This document shows, piece after piece, positions 8,706-17,259 of a stretch of 64,000 nucleotides of DNA. Positions within the stretch are counted from its first letter, which is position 1; the number at the start of each line of letters is the position of its first letter. Under the pieces are notes generated by a model that had not been told where the DNA came from, made no database searches, and worked only from the letters and a program-made list of their open reading frames with translations. The translations under genes and the position numbers were made by a program. The stretch is from NCBI RefSeq assembly GCF_000308515.1, contig NZ_BAFV01000015.1, positions 124,001-188,000 on the forward strand. The letters are read 5' to 3'. This DNA comes from Nocardia carnea NBRC 14403 (GTDB lineage: Bacteria > Actinomycetota > Actinomycetes > Mycobacteriales > Mycobacteriaceae).

Positions 8706-10439
8706 ATGACCATTCAGCCGGGATCACAGTTTCTAGGACCGGACCAGCGGAGCACGGCCTGGGACCGGCTCGGCAAGGACCATTTCGATGTGATCGTGGT
8801 GGGCGGCGGGGTCGTCGGAGCCGGTATAGCGCTGGACGCCGCGACCCGCGGGCTGCGGGTGGCGCTGGTCGAAGCGCGGGATCTGGCGTCGGGCACCTCC
8901 AGCCGCTCGTCGAAAATGTTCCACGGTGGTCTGCGGTATCTGGAACAGCTGGAATTCGGGCTGGTGCGCGAGGCGCTGAAAGAGCGCGAACTGTCCATGG
9001 CGCGGCTCGCACCACATCTGGTGAAACCGCTGCGCTTCCTGTATCCGCTCACGCGCCGGGGCTGGGAACGCCCGTACGTGGCCGCGGGACTGTTCCTCTA
9101 CGACACCATGGGGGGCGCCAAATCGGTTCCCGGACAGCGGCATCTGTCCCGGCACGGTGCGCTGCGGCTGGCGCCGGGGTTGCGCCGTAATTCGCTGATC
9201 GGCGGTATCGGCTACTACGACACCGTCGTCGACGATGCCCGGCACACCATGACGGTGGCCCGGACCGCGGCCCACTACGGGGCGGTGATCCGCACCTCGA
9301 CCCAGGTCGTCGGGTTCCTGCGCGAGGCGGACCGGGTGGTCGGGGTCCGGGTACGCGACAGCGAGGACGGGCGCAGCGCCGAGGTCCGCGGTCATGTGGT
9401 GATCAATGCGGCCGGGGTGTGGACCGATGAGGTGCAGGCACTGTCGCAGCAGCGCGGCCGGTTCCATGTGCGGGCATCGAAAGGCGTGCATATCGTGGTC
9501 CCGCGGGACCGGATCGTCAGCGATGCCGCGATCATCCTGCGCACCGCGACCTCGGTCCTGTTCGTCATCCCGTGGGGGGCGCACTGGATCGTCGGCACCA
9601 CCGATACCGATTGGAATCTGGACCTCGCCCATCCGGCCGCCACCAAGGCCGATATCGACTACCTGCTCGACCGGGTGAACCAGGTGCTGGTCACCCCACT
9701 GACCCACGACGATATCGACGGTGTGTACGCCGGTCTGCGGCCGCTGCTGGCCGGGGAGAACGACGACACGTCGAAACTGTCGCGCGAGCATGCGGTCGCC
9801 CGGATCGCACCGGGCCTGGTCGCGATTGCCGGCGGGAAATACACCACCTACCGGGTGATGGCCTACGACGCGGTGGACGAGGCCGCACAGGATATTCCCG
9901 CCCGGGTATCGCCCTCGATCACCGAGAAAGTTCCGTTGCTCGGCGCCGACGGGTATTTCGCGCTGGTCAATCAGACGCTGCAACTGGCCGACGAGTACGG
10001 TCTGCATCCCTACCGGGTGAAGCATCTGCTGGACCGCTACGGCTCGCTGATCGACGAGGTCATGGCGCTCGCCGTGGACCGCCCGGAACTACGGCAGCCG
10101 ATCGCGGCCGCGCCGTCGTACCTGAAGGTGGAAGCGGTGTACGCGGCCGCCGCGGAAGGTGCACTGCATCTCGACGATGTGCTCGCCCGCCGCACCCGCA
10201 TCTCCATCGAATACCCGCACCGCGGCGCCGACTGCGCCGAGGAAGTGGCGGAGTTGATGGCCGGGGTACTCGGCTGGGACGAGGCCGAAACCGACCGGGA
10301 GATCCGGACCTACCTGGCCCGGGTGGACGCCGAGATTCGTTCGCAGACCCAGCCCGACGACGCCTCCGCCGACGCGCTACGGGTCGCCGCTCCCGAGCCC
10401 CGGCCGGAGATCTTGGAACCGGTGCCGATCGAACGCTGA
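8706..10439 (+). CDS. glpD: glycerol-3-phosphate dehydrogenase, FAD/quinone type
   Basis: 577 residues from ATG 8706 (CAGGAG upstream); an in-frame ATG at 8592 would add an unlikely Arg-rich leader. N-terminal FAD site V-V-G-G-G-V-V-G-A-G, followed by the family block S-S-R-S-S-K-M-F-H-G-G-L-R-Y-L-E and a C-terminal G-G-K-Y-T-T-Y-R motif with the DAO_C helical domain. Oxidises glycerol-3-phosphate to dihydroxyacetone phosphate and passes electrons to the membrane quinone pool. Shares a 138-base divergent promoter region with glpK. Confidence 0.95.
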   Translation: MTIQPGSQFLGPDQRSTAWDRLGKDHFDVIVVGGGVVGAGIALDAATRGLRVALVEARDLASGTSSRSSKMFHGGLRYLEQLEFGLVREALKERELSMARLAPHLVKPLRFLYPLTRRGWERPYVAAGLFLYDTMGGAKSVPGQRHLSRHGALRLAPGLRRNSLIGGIGYYDTVVDDARHTMTVARTAAHYGAVIRTSTQVVGFLREADRVVGVRVRDSEDGRSAEVRGHVVINAAGVWTDEVQALSQQRGRFHVRASKGVHIVVPRDRIVSDAAIILRTATSVLFVIPWGAHWIVGTTDTDWNLDLAHPAATKADIDYLLDRVNQVLVTPLTHDDIDGVYAGLRPLLAGENDDTSKLSREHAVARIAPGLVAIAGGKYTTYRVMAYDAVDEAAQDIPARVSPSITEKVPLLGADGYFALVNQTLQLADEYGLHPYRVKHLLDRYGSLIDEVMALAVDRPELRQPIAAAPSYLKVEAVYAAAAEGALHLDDVLARRTRISIEYPHRGADCAEEVAELMAGVLGWDEAETDREIRTYLARVDAEIRSQTQPDDASADALRVAAPEPRPEILEPVPIER

Positions 10440-10763
10440 AAAGCGGATCGTGGCTCGCCGCAAATCCCACGGCAGCGTGCGACCTGCAATCGGGTTGTAT
10501 GTATGCCACGGGGCCGGGCGGTCTCCGCTGATCGGACCCCGGCTGTCGGCGTCCGGGCGGTGACGCCGCCTCGGGACATGGTTGTGGCCTTGCTACGGGC
10601 AGGCGCCGTGACGCAGGCCGACCGGAAACTGTGGTCACCTCTTCAGCGGTTGCGCCCGGTTTCGCTGGTCATCGAAGGCTGCTCGCGGCAACACGGGGTG
10701 GGGGACTGTGGCTCGGTGGCCGGGGGTCGGGATGGTGTCCGGTGTATCCGGCCGCGCGGGCGC

Positions 10764-10955
10764 TCAGTGAGGCGCAGGTGGGCTGTCCGCAGGAGCTGTG
10801 GTGATGGCGGGGCCGAGGGGGGTGGGTGTGGTGCCCGAGGGCGTCGAGGCCGGGTGAAGCAGGAAATAACAGAACACCGCGGTCGCCACGATAGCCAATA
10901 TCGCCGACAGCAATTTGCCGGCGAAGGCGGCCAGGTGGAGGGTTCGGGTGTACAT
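10764..10955 (-). CDS. possible small membrane protein
   Basis: 63 residues: short basic/polar N-terminus, one strong transmembrane helix (L-S-A-I-L-A-I-V-A-T-A-V-F-C-Y-F-L-L), then a Pro/Thr/Ser tail. ATG at 10955 with GGAAGCAGGT upstream. It lies alone in a 629-base stretch between glpD and nei that otherwise shows no credible gene. Hydrophobic organisation supports it, but length and isolation keep confidence low. Confidence 0.42.
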   Translation of the reverse strand: MYTRTLHLAAFAGKLLSAILAIVATAVFCYFLLHPASTPSGTTPTPLGPAITTAPADSPPAPH

Positions 10956-11068
10956 GGGACCTGCTTCCGGTGCGGTACCCGTGTGTCGTCGCGAAGATGC
11001 CGATCATTACCACGCCCATGGCGACCGTCACAGAAGGGGCAACGGCCGATATGCGACAGATTACGTAC

Positions 11069-11848
11069 TCATTCCGGTATGACCTGGCATTTCGGACAGT
11101 AGTAGATTCCGCGTTCCCGGCGGCTCACCTGATCACCGCGTGGCGCCGATTCACCCAGCAGATCGACCCGGACCGCGGTACCGCACCGCTGACAAGGACG
11201 GCGCGCCCGCCCGTAGACCAGCGGCCGCCACGGCGGCTGATGGGCCGCCCGAGACAGGACACGGTGCGCTTCGTTGACGAGGGCGAGCAGATCGCCGACC
11301 TCGGCCACCGGCCGGGCCGGATGCACCTTGCGCAGGTAGCAGATCTCGCTGCGGTAGATATTGCCGATTCCGGCGAGGTTGCGCTGATCCAGTAGCGCCA
11401 CGCCGATCGGTAGGTCGGGCTGCCGGGCCAGCCTGTCGGCGGCAATGGCCGGATCCCAGCCGGGGCCCAGCAGGTCGGGGCCGAGATGATCGATCGCGGT
11501 GTGTTCTTCGGTGCGCCGCAGCACCTCCACCAGTCCCAGATCGAACCCCACCGCCTCCGCCTCTGCGGTGCCGAGCACGAGCCGGGCGGTGACCCGGGGT
11601 TTGGTCCAGCGCTGGCCGTAGTGGAACACCCGCCAGCTGCCCTCCATCTTCAGGTGGGTGTGGATGCTGACCGTCTCGGTGCGGACGAACAGGTGTTTCC
11701 CGTAGCTGGCCACGCTGTCCACGACCTGTCCGCGCAGATCGACGGTGGCGTAGCGGGGGACCCGGAAATCGCTGCGGGTGAGCGTTTCGCCGGCCAGTGC
11801 CGCCCGTAACCGGCCGGCGGCCAGGAACACCACATCACCTTCCGGCAC
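11069..11848 (-). CDS. nei: endonuclease VIII-type DNA glycosylase/AP lyase
   Basis: 259 residues. Start set at GTG 11848 because this places Pro at residue 2 and Glu at 3 (P-E-G-D), the catalytic nucleophile pair of the Fpg/Nei family; the longer frame from 11878 would bury them. H-L-K-M-E-G-S-W and N-I-Y-R-S-E-I (helix-two-turn-helix region) are present. A C-terminal zinc finger C-x2-C-...-C-x2-C ends the protein. Removes oxidised bases from DNA. Next to lhr, as remembered for mycobacterial nei2; both are repair genes on the same strand. Confidence 0.93.
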   Translation of the reverse strand: MPEGDVVFLAAGRLRAALAGETLTRSDFRVPRYATVDLRGQVVDSVASYGKHLFVRTETVSIHTHLKMEGSWRVFHYGQRWTKPRVTARLVLGTAEAEAVGFDLGLVEVLRRTEEHTAIDHLGPDLLGPGWDPAIAADRLARQPDLPIGVALLDQRNLAGIGNIYRSEICYLRKVHPARPVAEVGDLLALVNEAHRVLSRAAHQPPWRPLVYGRARRPCQRCGTAVRVDLLGESAPRGDQVSRRERGIYYCPKCQVIPE

Positions 11849-11962
11849 AGTCGTCCTCCACTTCGCGGGTAGCTCCACCGGCGCGGCACGTCACGTCACC
11901 TTCTGCCCGGGCGGCCCGTTCCGGCGCGTGCACAAGGGCAGGGGCCGGACGACCTGCGCCGG

Positions 11963-14900
11963 TCACCGTCTTCCGCGCAGGCGCAGGCCGCGCGGGGTAT
12001 CGCTGAAACCGGCTTCCGTCAGGAAACCGGCGAAGGTGTTGCCGTGTACCGATTCGCCGTCGACCCGGTCGATGACCAGGGAATCCACCTGCCCCGACCG
12101 CACCAGATCGGCCAGCGCGGTGGCGGCCGCGTGCCGGGCGGTCGGGTCCTCGGTGCAGGTGAGCAGGGTCCGGCCACCGCGCTCCAGGTACAGCACGAGT
12201 TCGCCGTCGGCCAGTACGACCAGCGCACCTGCTTTGCGGCCCGGACGGTGGCCGGCCACGCCGGCGGTCTTGGGCCAGGCGAGGGCGGCACCGTACGGGT
12301 TGGCCGGATCGCAGGCCGCGAGTACCAGCGCCGGGGCGGCCGGGCGCCGGTCGCCCTCGAAGGAGCGCAATCGGTCCACCACATCGGTGGTGGAGAACTG
12401 GGCGCCGCCGAGAGAATCCACGAAGTAGCCGCGCCGGCAGCGGCCGCGGTCCTCGAATTCGCTGAGTACGCGGTAGGCGAGTGCGAACCCGCCGGGCATT
12501 CCCTCGTTCTGCACCGCGCCCTTGGTCACCACGCCGTAGCGTTCCAGCAGCAGATCTGCGGTGGCGTGGGCGCGAACCGTGTTGTCGAGGGCACGTTCGG
12601 GCAGTAGCGACCACCGCCCGGCCACAGTGGGGGGACCCGAACGGGTCGGCATGGCCGGCCGGGGCAGATAGGCGCGTCCGCGTGGCGCGCGCCGGGGAGT
12701 GCGGTGCGCGGCCGGTGTCCGGGTAGCCCCGGACAGGCGAGCGCGTACGGGGGCGAAGGTATCGCCGGAGATCAGCCCCGCCCACACCAGATCCCACAGC
12801 GCCGCCGCGACCCGGGTGTCGTCGAGAACACCGGTCGCATCGGCGAGCTGACGGAAGAAATATGCACCTCCACCACCGCGCAGGGCCGTGAGCCCGCCGC
12901 CCGCCGGATCGCGTCTGGTGGCCGAATCTGCCGAGGACCGCTGTTCGCGCTCGGCCGCCGTACTGCGACCCGCGGCCGAACCGCCGGCCGACGCCGACCA
13001 GGCGGCGGGCTCGGCGCCGAGTGCGGTGAGCAGGGCGAGGTGGAGGTCGTCGAGTTCGAGTTCATCCGGGGGCGGCAGGGTCAGTGGGGCCTGGTCGGTC
13101 GGGTGCAGGGCGATCCATCCGTCCTTGGCGTTGATCATTCCGTGCCCGGACCACCGGGCCTCACCGGTGGCCATGAGTTCGTCGAGCATCCCGGGCGTGT
13201 AGTCGCGGACGCGGGCGGGCAGTACCAGCGACTCCCACGCCGAAGCCGGTACCGGCACCCCGGCGAGCTGGTCGACCACCGCGGCGACCCCGTCGATTCC
13301 GCGCAGTTCCCCGCTGCCGATGTGCTGCCAGTCGGGGAGGAAACGTGCCAGGGCGGCGGTGGAGACCGGTTCGATCTCGTGCCGGGCGGCGGCCAGGCTA
13401 CGGCGGCGCAGCCGGCGCAGGACCTGGGTGTCACACCATTCCGTCCCGGCCGTCTCGGGCGTGAACTCGCCTTCCACCACCCGTTTCTCGGCCACCAGTT
13501 GATGCAGTGCCGAGGTGACCACGGCTGTCCCCAGTCCGAAGCGCCGCGCGACCGCTTCCGTTCCGAAGGGGCCGTGGGTGCGGGCGAAGCGGGCCACCAG
13601 ATCGCCCAGGGGATCGGGTACCGGCTCGATGAAGGCCGCCGGGGTGCCGATCGGCAGCGGAACACCCAGGGCGTCGCGGAGCCGGGCGGCGTCCTCGATC
13701 GCGGCCCACCATGTCCGGCCTGCATAGGTCACTTCGAGTGCCCGCCGGGCACCGGCGAGTTCGGCGAACCAGTCCGCCGGGTCTTCCCGGCAGCGTTGCC
13801 GGGCTTCGTCCGCCGTGAGCGGCCCGAGCAGGCGCAGCAGATCCGCGAGCCCCTCCGCATCGCGTGCCTTGCGTTCCGGGGTGAGCCGCTGCAGTTCCTG
13901 CTCGGTCTGCGCGAGGATCTCGCCGTCGAGCAGTTCGCGCAGTTCGACCCGGCCCAGTAGTTCGGCCAGCAGGCTCGAATCCAGGGACAGTGCGGCCGCG
14001 CGGCGTTCGGCGAGCGGGCTGTCGCCGTCGTACATGAACTGGCCGATGTAGTCGAACAGCAGTGCGTTGGCGAACGGCGACGGCGTGGCGGTCTCCACTT
14101 CGACCAGGCGGATCTGCCGCCGCGCCACCCGGCCCAGCAGATCCCGTAGCGCGGGCAGATCGTAGACATCGCGCAGGCATTCCCGCACTGTCTCGAGCAG
14201 GATCGGGAAGGCCGGGAATTTCCGTGCGACATCGAGTAATTGGGCCGATCGCTGCCGCTGCTGCCACAGCGGCGCCCGCTTACCGGGATCCCGGCGGGGT
14301 AATAGCAGTGCGCGGGCGGAGCATTCGCGGAACCGGGAGGCGAACAGGGCCGAACCGCCCACCTGCTCGGTCACGATCTCGTCGATCTCGTCCGGTTCGA
14401 AGACGAACAGCTCCGCGCCCGGGGGTTCGTCGGTGGTATCGGGTAGCCGGACGACGATGCCGTCGTCGGAGGCATTGGGCGAGGCGTCCACCCCGAACCG
14501 TTCGCGCAGCCGGGCGCCGACGGCCAGCGCCCATGCCGCGTGCACCGGCATCCCGTAAGGGGAGTGCAGGATCAGCCGCCAGTCGCCGAGTTCGTCGCGG
14601 AATCGTTCCACCACAAGGGTGCGATCGGTGGGGAGCCGGCCGGTGGCGGTGCGCTGATCGTCCAGCAGCGCACGTAGATTGCCGACGGCGTTGTCGTCGA
14701 GCCCGGCGGCGGTAGTTCGTGCGGTGAAATCCCCGGACGCGGTATCGGAACCGGCCTTGCGGACGAATTCGCCCAGCGCGGCCCCCAGTTCGGCCGGGCG
14801 GCCCAGCGAATCACCGTGCCAGAACGGTAACCGGCCGGGATGACCGAAGGCGGGGGTGACCAGGACGCGGTCGTAGGTGATGTCCTCGATACGCCAGCTG

Positions 14901-16573
14901 GTGGCGCCGAGCGCGAACACATCGCCGACGCGTGATTCGTAGACCATCTCCTCGTCGAGTTCGCCCACCCGGGAGGCTTTCTCGCCCACCATGTAGACCG
15001 CGAACATACCGCGGTCGGGGATGGCGCCGCCGGAGGTCACCGCCAGCCGTTGGGCGCCGGGACGGCCGGTGAGGGTACCGGCGTCGCGGTCCCAGACCAG
15101 CCGCGGACGCAATTCGGCGAACTCGTCGGAGGGGTAACGTCCGGCCAGCAGGTCCAGTACGGCTTCGTAGGACGACCGCGGCAGTGCCGCATAGCTTCCG
15201 GTGCCGCGGACGGTATCGAACCAGGTGTCGACGTCCAGTGGTGCCAGGGCGCAGGCCGCCACCGTCTGCTGCGCGAGGATATCCAGCGGGTGTGCGGGTA
15301 TCTTCAGTTCCTCGATCTGCCCGGCCAGCATCCGCTGCGCCGCCACCGCGCAGTGCATCACGTCGGTGCGGTGTTTCGGGAACAGCACCCCGCGCGAGAT
15401 CTCGCCCACCTGATGCCCGGCGCGGCCGATCCGCTGTAATCCGCTGGCCACCGAGGGGGGTGCCTCGACCTGCACGACCAGATCCACGGCACCCATATCG
15501 ATACCGAGTTCGAGGCTGCTGGTGGCCACTACACAGCGCAACCGGCCACTCTTCAGATCGTCCTCGATGAGGGCCCGCTGCTCCTTGCTCACCGACCCGT
15601 GGTGTGCGCGGGCGAGTAGCGGTTCGGCGCCGTGGGTGACCTCGGTGGAAGGGCCGAGCTGAGCGGGCGGGGCATGGGCGGTTTCCGGGCCCTCCCCGAG
15701 CTGCCCCGCATAGGTTTCGTTCAACCGGGCGGTGAGCCGTTCGGCCAGGCGCCGGGAATTCGCGAACACGATCGACGATCGGTGGGCGAGAACGAGCTCG
15801 ACGATCGATGCGTCCACATGCGGCCACAGTGAACCGGGCTGCTCGGAATCGCCCGGTTCGGTCATATCCGCGACCGGCACTCGTACCGACAGATCGAAGG
15901 TCTTCGGCGCGGGCGGCGAAACGATGGTGATGGGTGCCGGCCCCACCAGGAATTTTCCCACTTCCGCCGGCGGGCGCACCGTCGCGGACAACCCGATCCG
16001 CTGGACGGGCCGTTCGGTGAGCGTATCCAGCCGGGCCAGCGAGAGCGCCAGATGCGAACCGCGTTTGGACCCGGCGATCGCGTGCACCTCGTCCACGATC
16101 ACCGTCCGGACCCCGCGCAGCGTTTCCCGGGCGGCGGAGGTGAGCATCAGGAATAGCGATTCCGGGGTCGTGATCAGGATGTTGGGGGGCGTGCGCTGCA
16201 ATCGCCGCCGTTCCTGCGCCGGGGTATCCCCGGACCGGACGCCCACGCTGATCTCCGGCGCCGGCAGCCCGAGCCGCCGCGCCGTCTGGCGTACACCCAC
16301 CAGCGGCGCCCGCAGATTACGTTCCACATCCACTGCCAGCGCCTTCAACGGGGAGATGTAGAGCACAGAAGTTCCGGCCACCGGCGGGTCCGCACGGGCG
16401 AGCTCGTCGATGGCCCACAGGAACGCCGAGAGGGTCTTACCGGAGCCGGTGGGCGCGATCACCAAGGTGTGCTCACCGGCCGCGATAGCCCGCCATGCAC
16501 CCAGCTGAGCGTCCGTGGGCGCGGGGAACGCACCGTCGAACCACTGCTGGGTGGCGGCGGAGAACTCGGTCAT
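11963..16573 (-). CDS. lhr: large ATP-dependent helicase Lhr (DEVH box)
   Basis: 1536 residues, close to mycobacterial Lhr. ATG chosen at 16573, eight residues inside the longest frame. Walker A A-P-T-G-S-G-K-T with Lys46, DEVH box near residue 166, S-A-T motif, then R-I-G-R-A-G-H (motif VI) and long C-terminal winged-helix and beta-barrel regions. Lhr translocates 3' to 5' on single-stranded DNA and unwinds RNA:DNA hybrids; it is linked to DNA damage responses. nei lies 114 bases downstream on the same strand, consistent with a repair operon. Confidence 0.96.
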   Translation of the reverse strand: MTEFSAATQQWFDGAFPAPTDAQLGAWRAIAAGEHTLVIAPTGSGKTLSAFLWAIDELARADPPVAGTSVLYISPLKALAVDVERNLRAPLVGVRQTARRLGLPAPEISVGVRSGDTPAQERRRLQRTPPNILITTPESLFLMLTSAARETLRGVRTVIVDEVHAIAGSKRGSHLALSLARLDTLTERPVQRIGLSATVRPPAEVGKFLVGPAPITIVSPPAPKTFDLSVRVPVADMTEPGDSEQPGSLWPHVDASIVELVLAHRSSIVFANSRRLAERLTARLNETYAGQLGEGPETAHAPPAQLGPSTEVTHGAEPLLARAHHGSVSKEQRALIEDDLKSGRLRCVVATSSLELGIDMGAVDLVVQVEAPPSVASGLQRIGRAGHQVGEISRGVLFPKHRTDVMHCAVAAQRMLAGQIEELKIPAHPLDILAQQTVAACALAPLDVDTWFDTVRGTGSYAALPRSSYEAVLDLLAGRYPSDEFAELRPRLVWDRDAGTLTGRPGAQRLAVTSGGAIPDRGMFAVYMVGEKASRVGELDEEMVYESRVGDVFALGATSWRIEDITYDRVLVTPAFGHPGRLPFWHGDSLGRPAELGAALGEFVRKAGSDTASGDFTARTTAAGLDDNAVGNLRALLDDQRTATGRLPTDRTLVVERFRDELGDWRLILHSPYGMPVHAAWALAVGARLRERFGVDASPNASDDGIVVRLPDTTDEPPGAELFVFEPDEIDEIVTEQVGGSALFASRFRECSARALLLPRRDPGKRAPLWQQRQRSAQLLDVARKFPAFPILLETVRECLRDVYDLPALRDLLGRVARRQIRLVEVETATPSPFANALLFDYIGQFMYDGDSPLAERRAAALSLDSSLLAELLGRVELRELLDGEILAQTEQELQRLTPERKARDAEGLADLLRLLGPLTADEARQRCREDPADWFAELAGARRALEVTYAGRTWWAAIEDAARLRDALGVPLPIGTPAAFIEPVPDPLGDLVARFARTHGPFGTEAVARRFGLGTAVVTSALHQLVAEKRVVEGEFTPETAGTEWCDTQVLRRLRRRSLAAARHEIEPVSTAALARFLPDWQHIGSGELRGIDGVAAVVDQLAGVPVPASAWESLVLPARVRDYTPGMLDELMATGEARWSGHGMINAKDGWIALHPTDQAPLTLPPPDELELDDLHLALLTALGAEPAAWSASAGGSAAGRSTAAEREQRSSADSATRRDPAGGGLTALRGGGGAYFFRQLADATGVLDDTRVAAALWDLVWAGLISGDTFAPVRARLSGATRTPAAHRTPRRAPRGRAYLPRPAMPTRSGPPTVAGRWSLLPERALDNTVRAHATADLLLERYGVVTKGAVQNEGMPGGFALAYRVLSEFEDRGRCRRGYFVDSLGGAQFSTTDVVDRLRSFEGDRRPAAPALVLAACDPANPYGAALAWPKTAGVAGHRPGRKAGALVVLADGELVLYLERGGRTLLTCTEDPTARHAAATALADLVRSGQVDSLVIDRVDGESVHGNTFAGFLTEAGFSDTPRGLRLRGRR

Positions 16574-16624
16574 GGATTCCAGTCTGCACCCGGCCACCGA
16601 CAGTTGCCGGTGGACGCACGGGCG

Positions 16625-16864
16625 TCAGGGCAGGCTGCCGTCGACCAGTTCGGGATCCTCGTCGGTGATATCGGGAGTCCCGGAATCGCGGATCAGTTCG
16701 GCCAGGAGAACCAGGTCCGCGGTGCTCACCCCACCGACTGTCCGGAATTCCCGGTCGAGCCGGCGACGGAGGAACGCTGTTCGGGATATCCCGAGCGCAT
16801 GGGCTTGCCGGTCTATCTCGTCGACTATTGCGCCGGGCACGGCACGGATCAGAATATCTGTCAT
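16625..16864 (-). CDS. orphan VapB-like ribbon-helix-helix antitoxin
   Basis: 79 residues from ATG 16864 (an ATG 12 bases upstream is also possible). M-T-D-I-L-I-R-A-V-P and L-G-I-S-R-T-A-F-L-R-R-R-L are typical of VapB antitoxins with an RHH DNA-binding N-terminus; the C-terminal half would clamp a PIN-domain toxin. No vapC follows: lhr starts 52 bases downstream. Nothing PIN-like lies upstream either. It is therefore a solitary antitoxin or pair remnant. Confidence 0.7.
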   Translation of the reverse strand: MTDILIRAVPGAIVDEIDRQAHALGISRTAFLRRRLDREFRTVGGVSTADLVLLAELIRDSGTPDITDEDPELVDGSLP

Positions 16865-16965
16865 TTCCTCGATCACCTCCTGCTCGCGGGGGCACGACGG
16901 GCCGGGAGCCGACGCTGGATCCGAGCCGGCGACCGGTGACAGTTCGATGTTTCTATGCTGCGGCG

Positions 16966-17243
16966 GTGCCTGGTGTTCGCAAACTCGAGTTGATCTCCCA
17001 CGATGTCACCGCGGCGCCGAAGGTGGTCCGTTCTCCCTGGCCGGCGAACCGCTCACCCCGGCGGGACGGGCGGAGCCGGCGGACCGAGCGTTCGAACCAC
17101 CGGTGGGCGCACGGGTACTGGTGGGCCCGGAGCGGCGAACCAGAAAGACTGCCCGACTGCTCGGCCTGGATGCCGCGCCACCGCCCAGATTACGCGATCT
17201 TGACGCCGGATCCCGGTATCGCGACCGAATCGTTCTGGCGTAA
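16966..17243 (+). pseudogene. broken histidine-phosphatase-like gene (frameshifted, truncated)
   Basis: Frame starting at GTG 16966 reads V-R-K-L-E-L-I-S-H-D-V-T-A-A, resembling the L-x-S-H-x-x-T-x-A start of an actinobacterial phosphoglycerate-mutase-like family. Similarity then continues in another frame (G-G-P-F-S-L-A-G-E-P-L-T, later V-L-V-G-P-E-R-R-T-R-K-T-A-R-L-L-G-L and L-R-D-L-D-A-G), implying a one-base shift near 17010-17020. It stops at 17243 at about half the usual length. TATGCT sits 6 bases before the GTG. A sequencing error could explain the shift but not the truncation. Lies between the orphan antitoxin and the kinase gene. Confidence 0.5.
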
Positions 17244-17259
17244 CGAGGTGCCGGCAGTA

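Noticed and set aside
10503..11102. 199-codon plus frame between glpD and nei
   Set aside because: Arg/Gly-rich, no start context, overlaps the nei 3' end and a more credible small membrane ORF.
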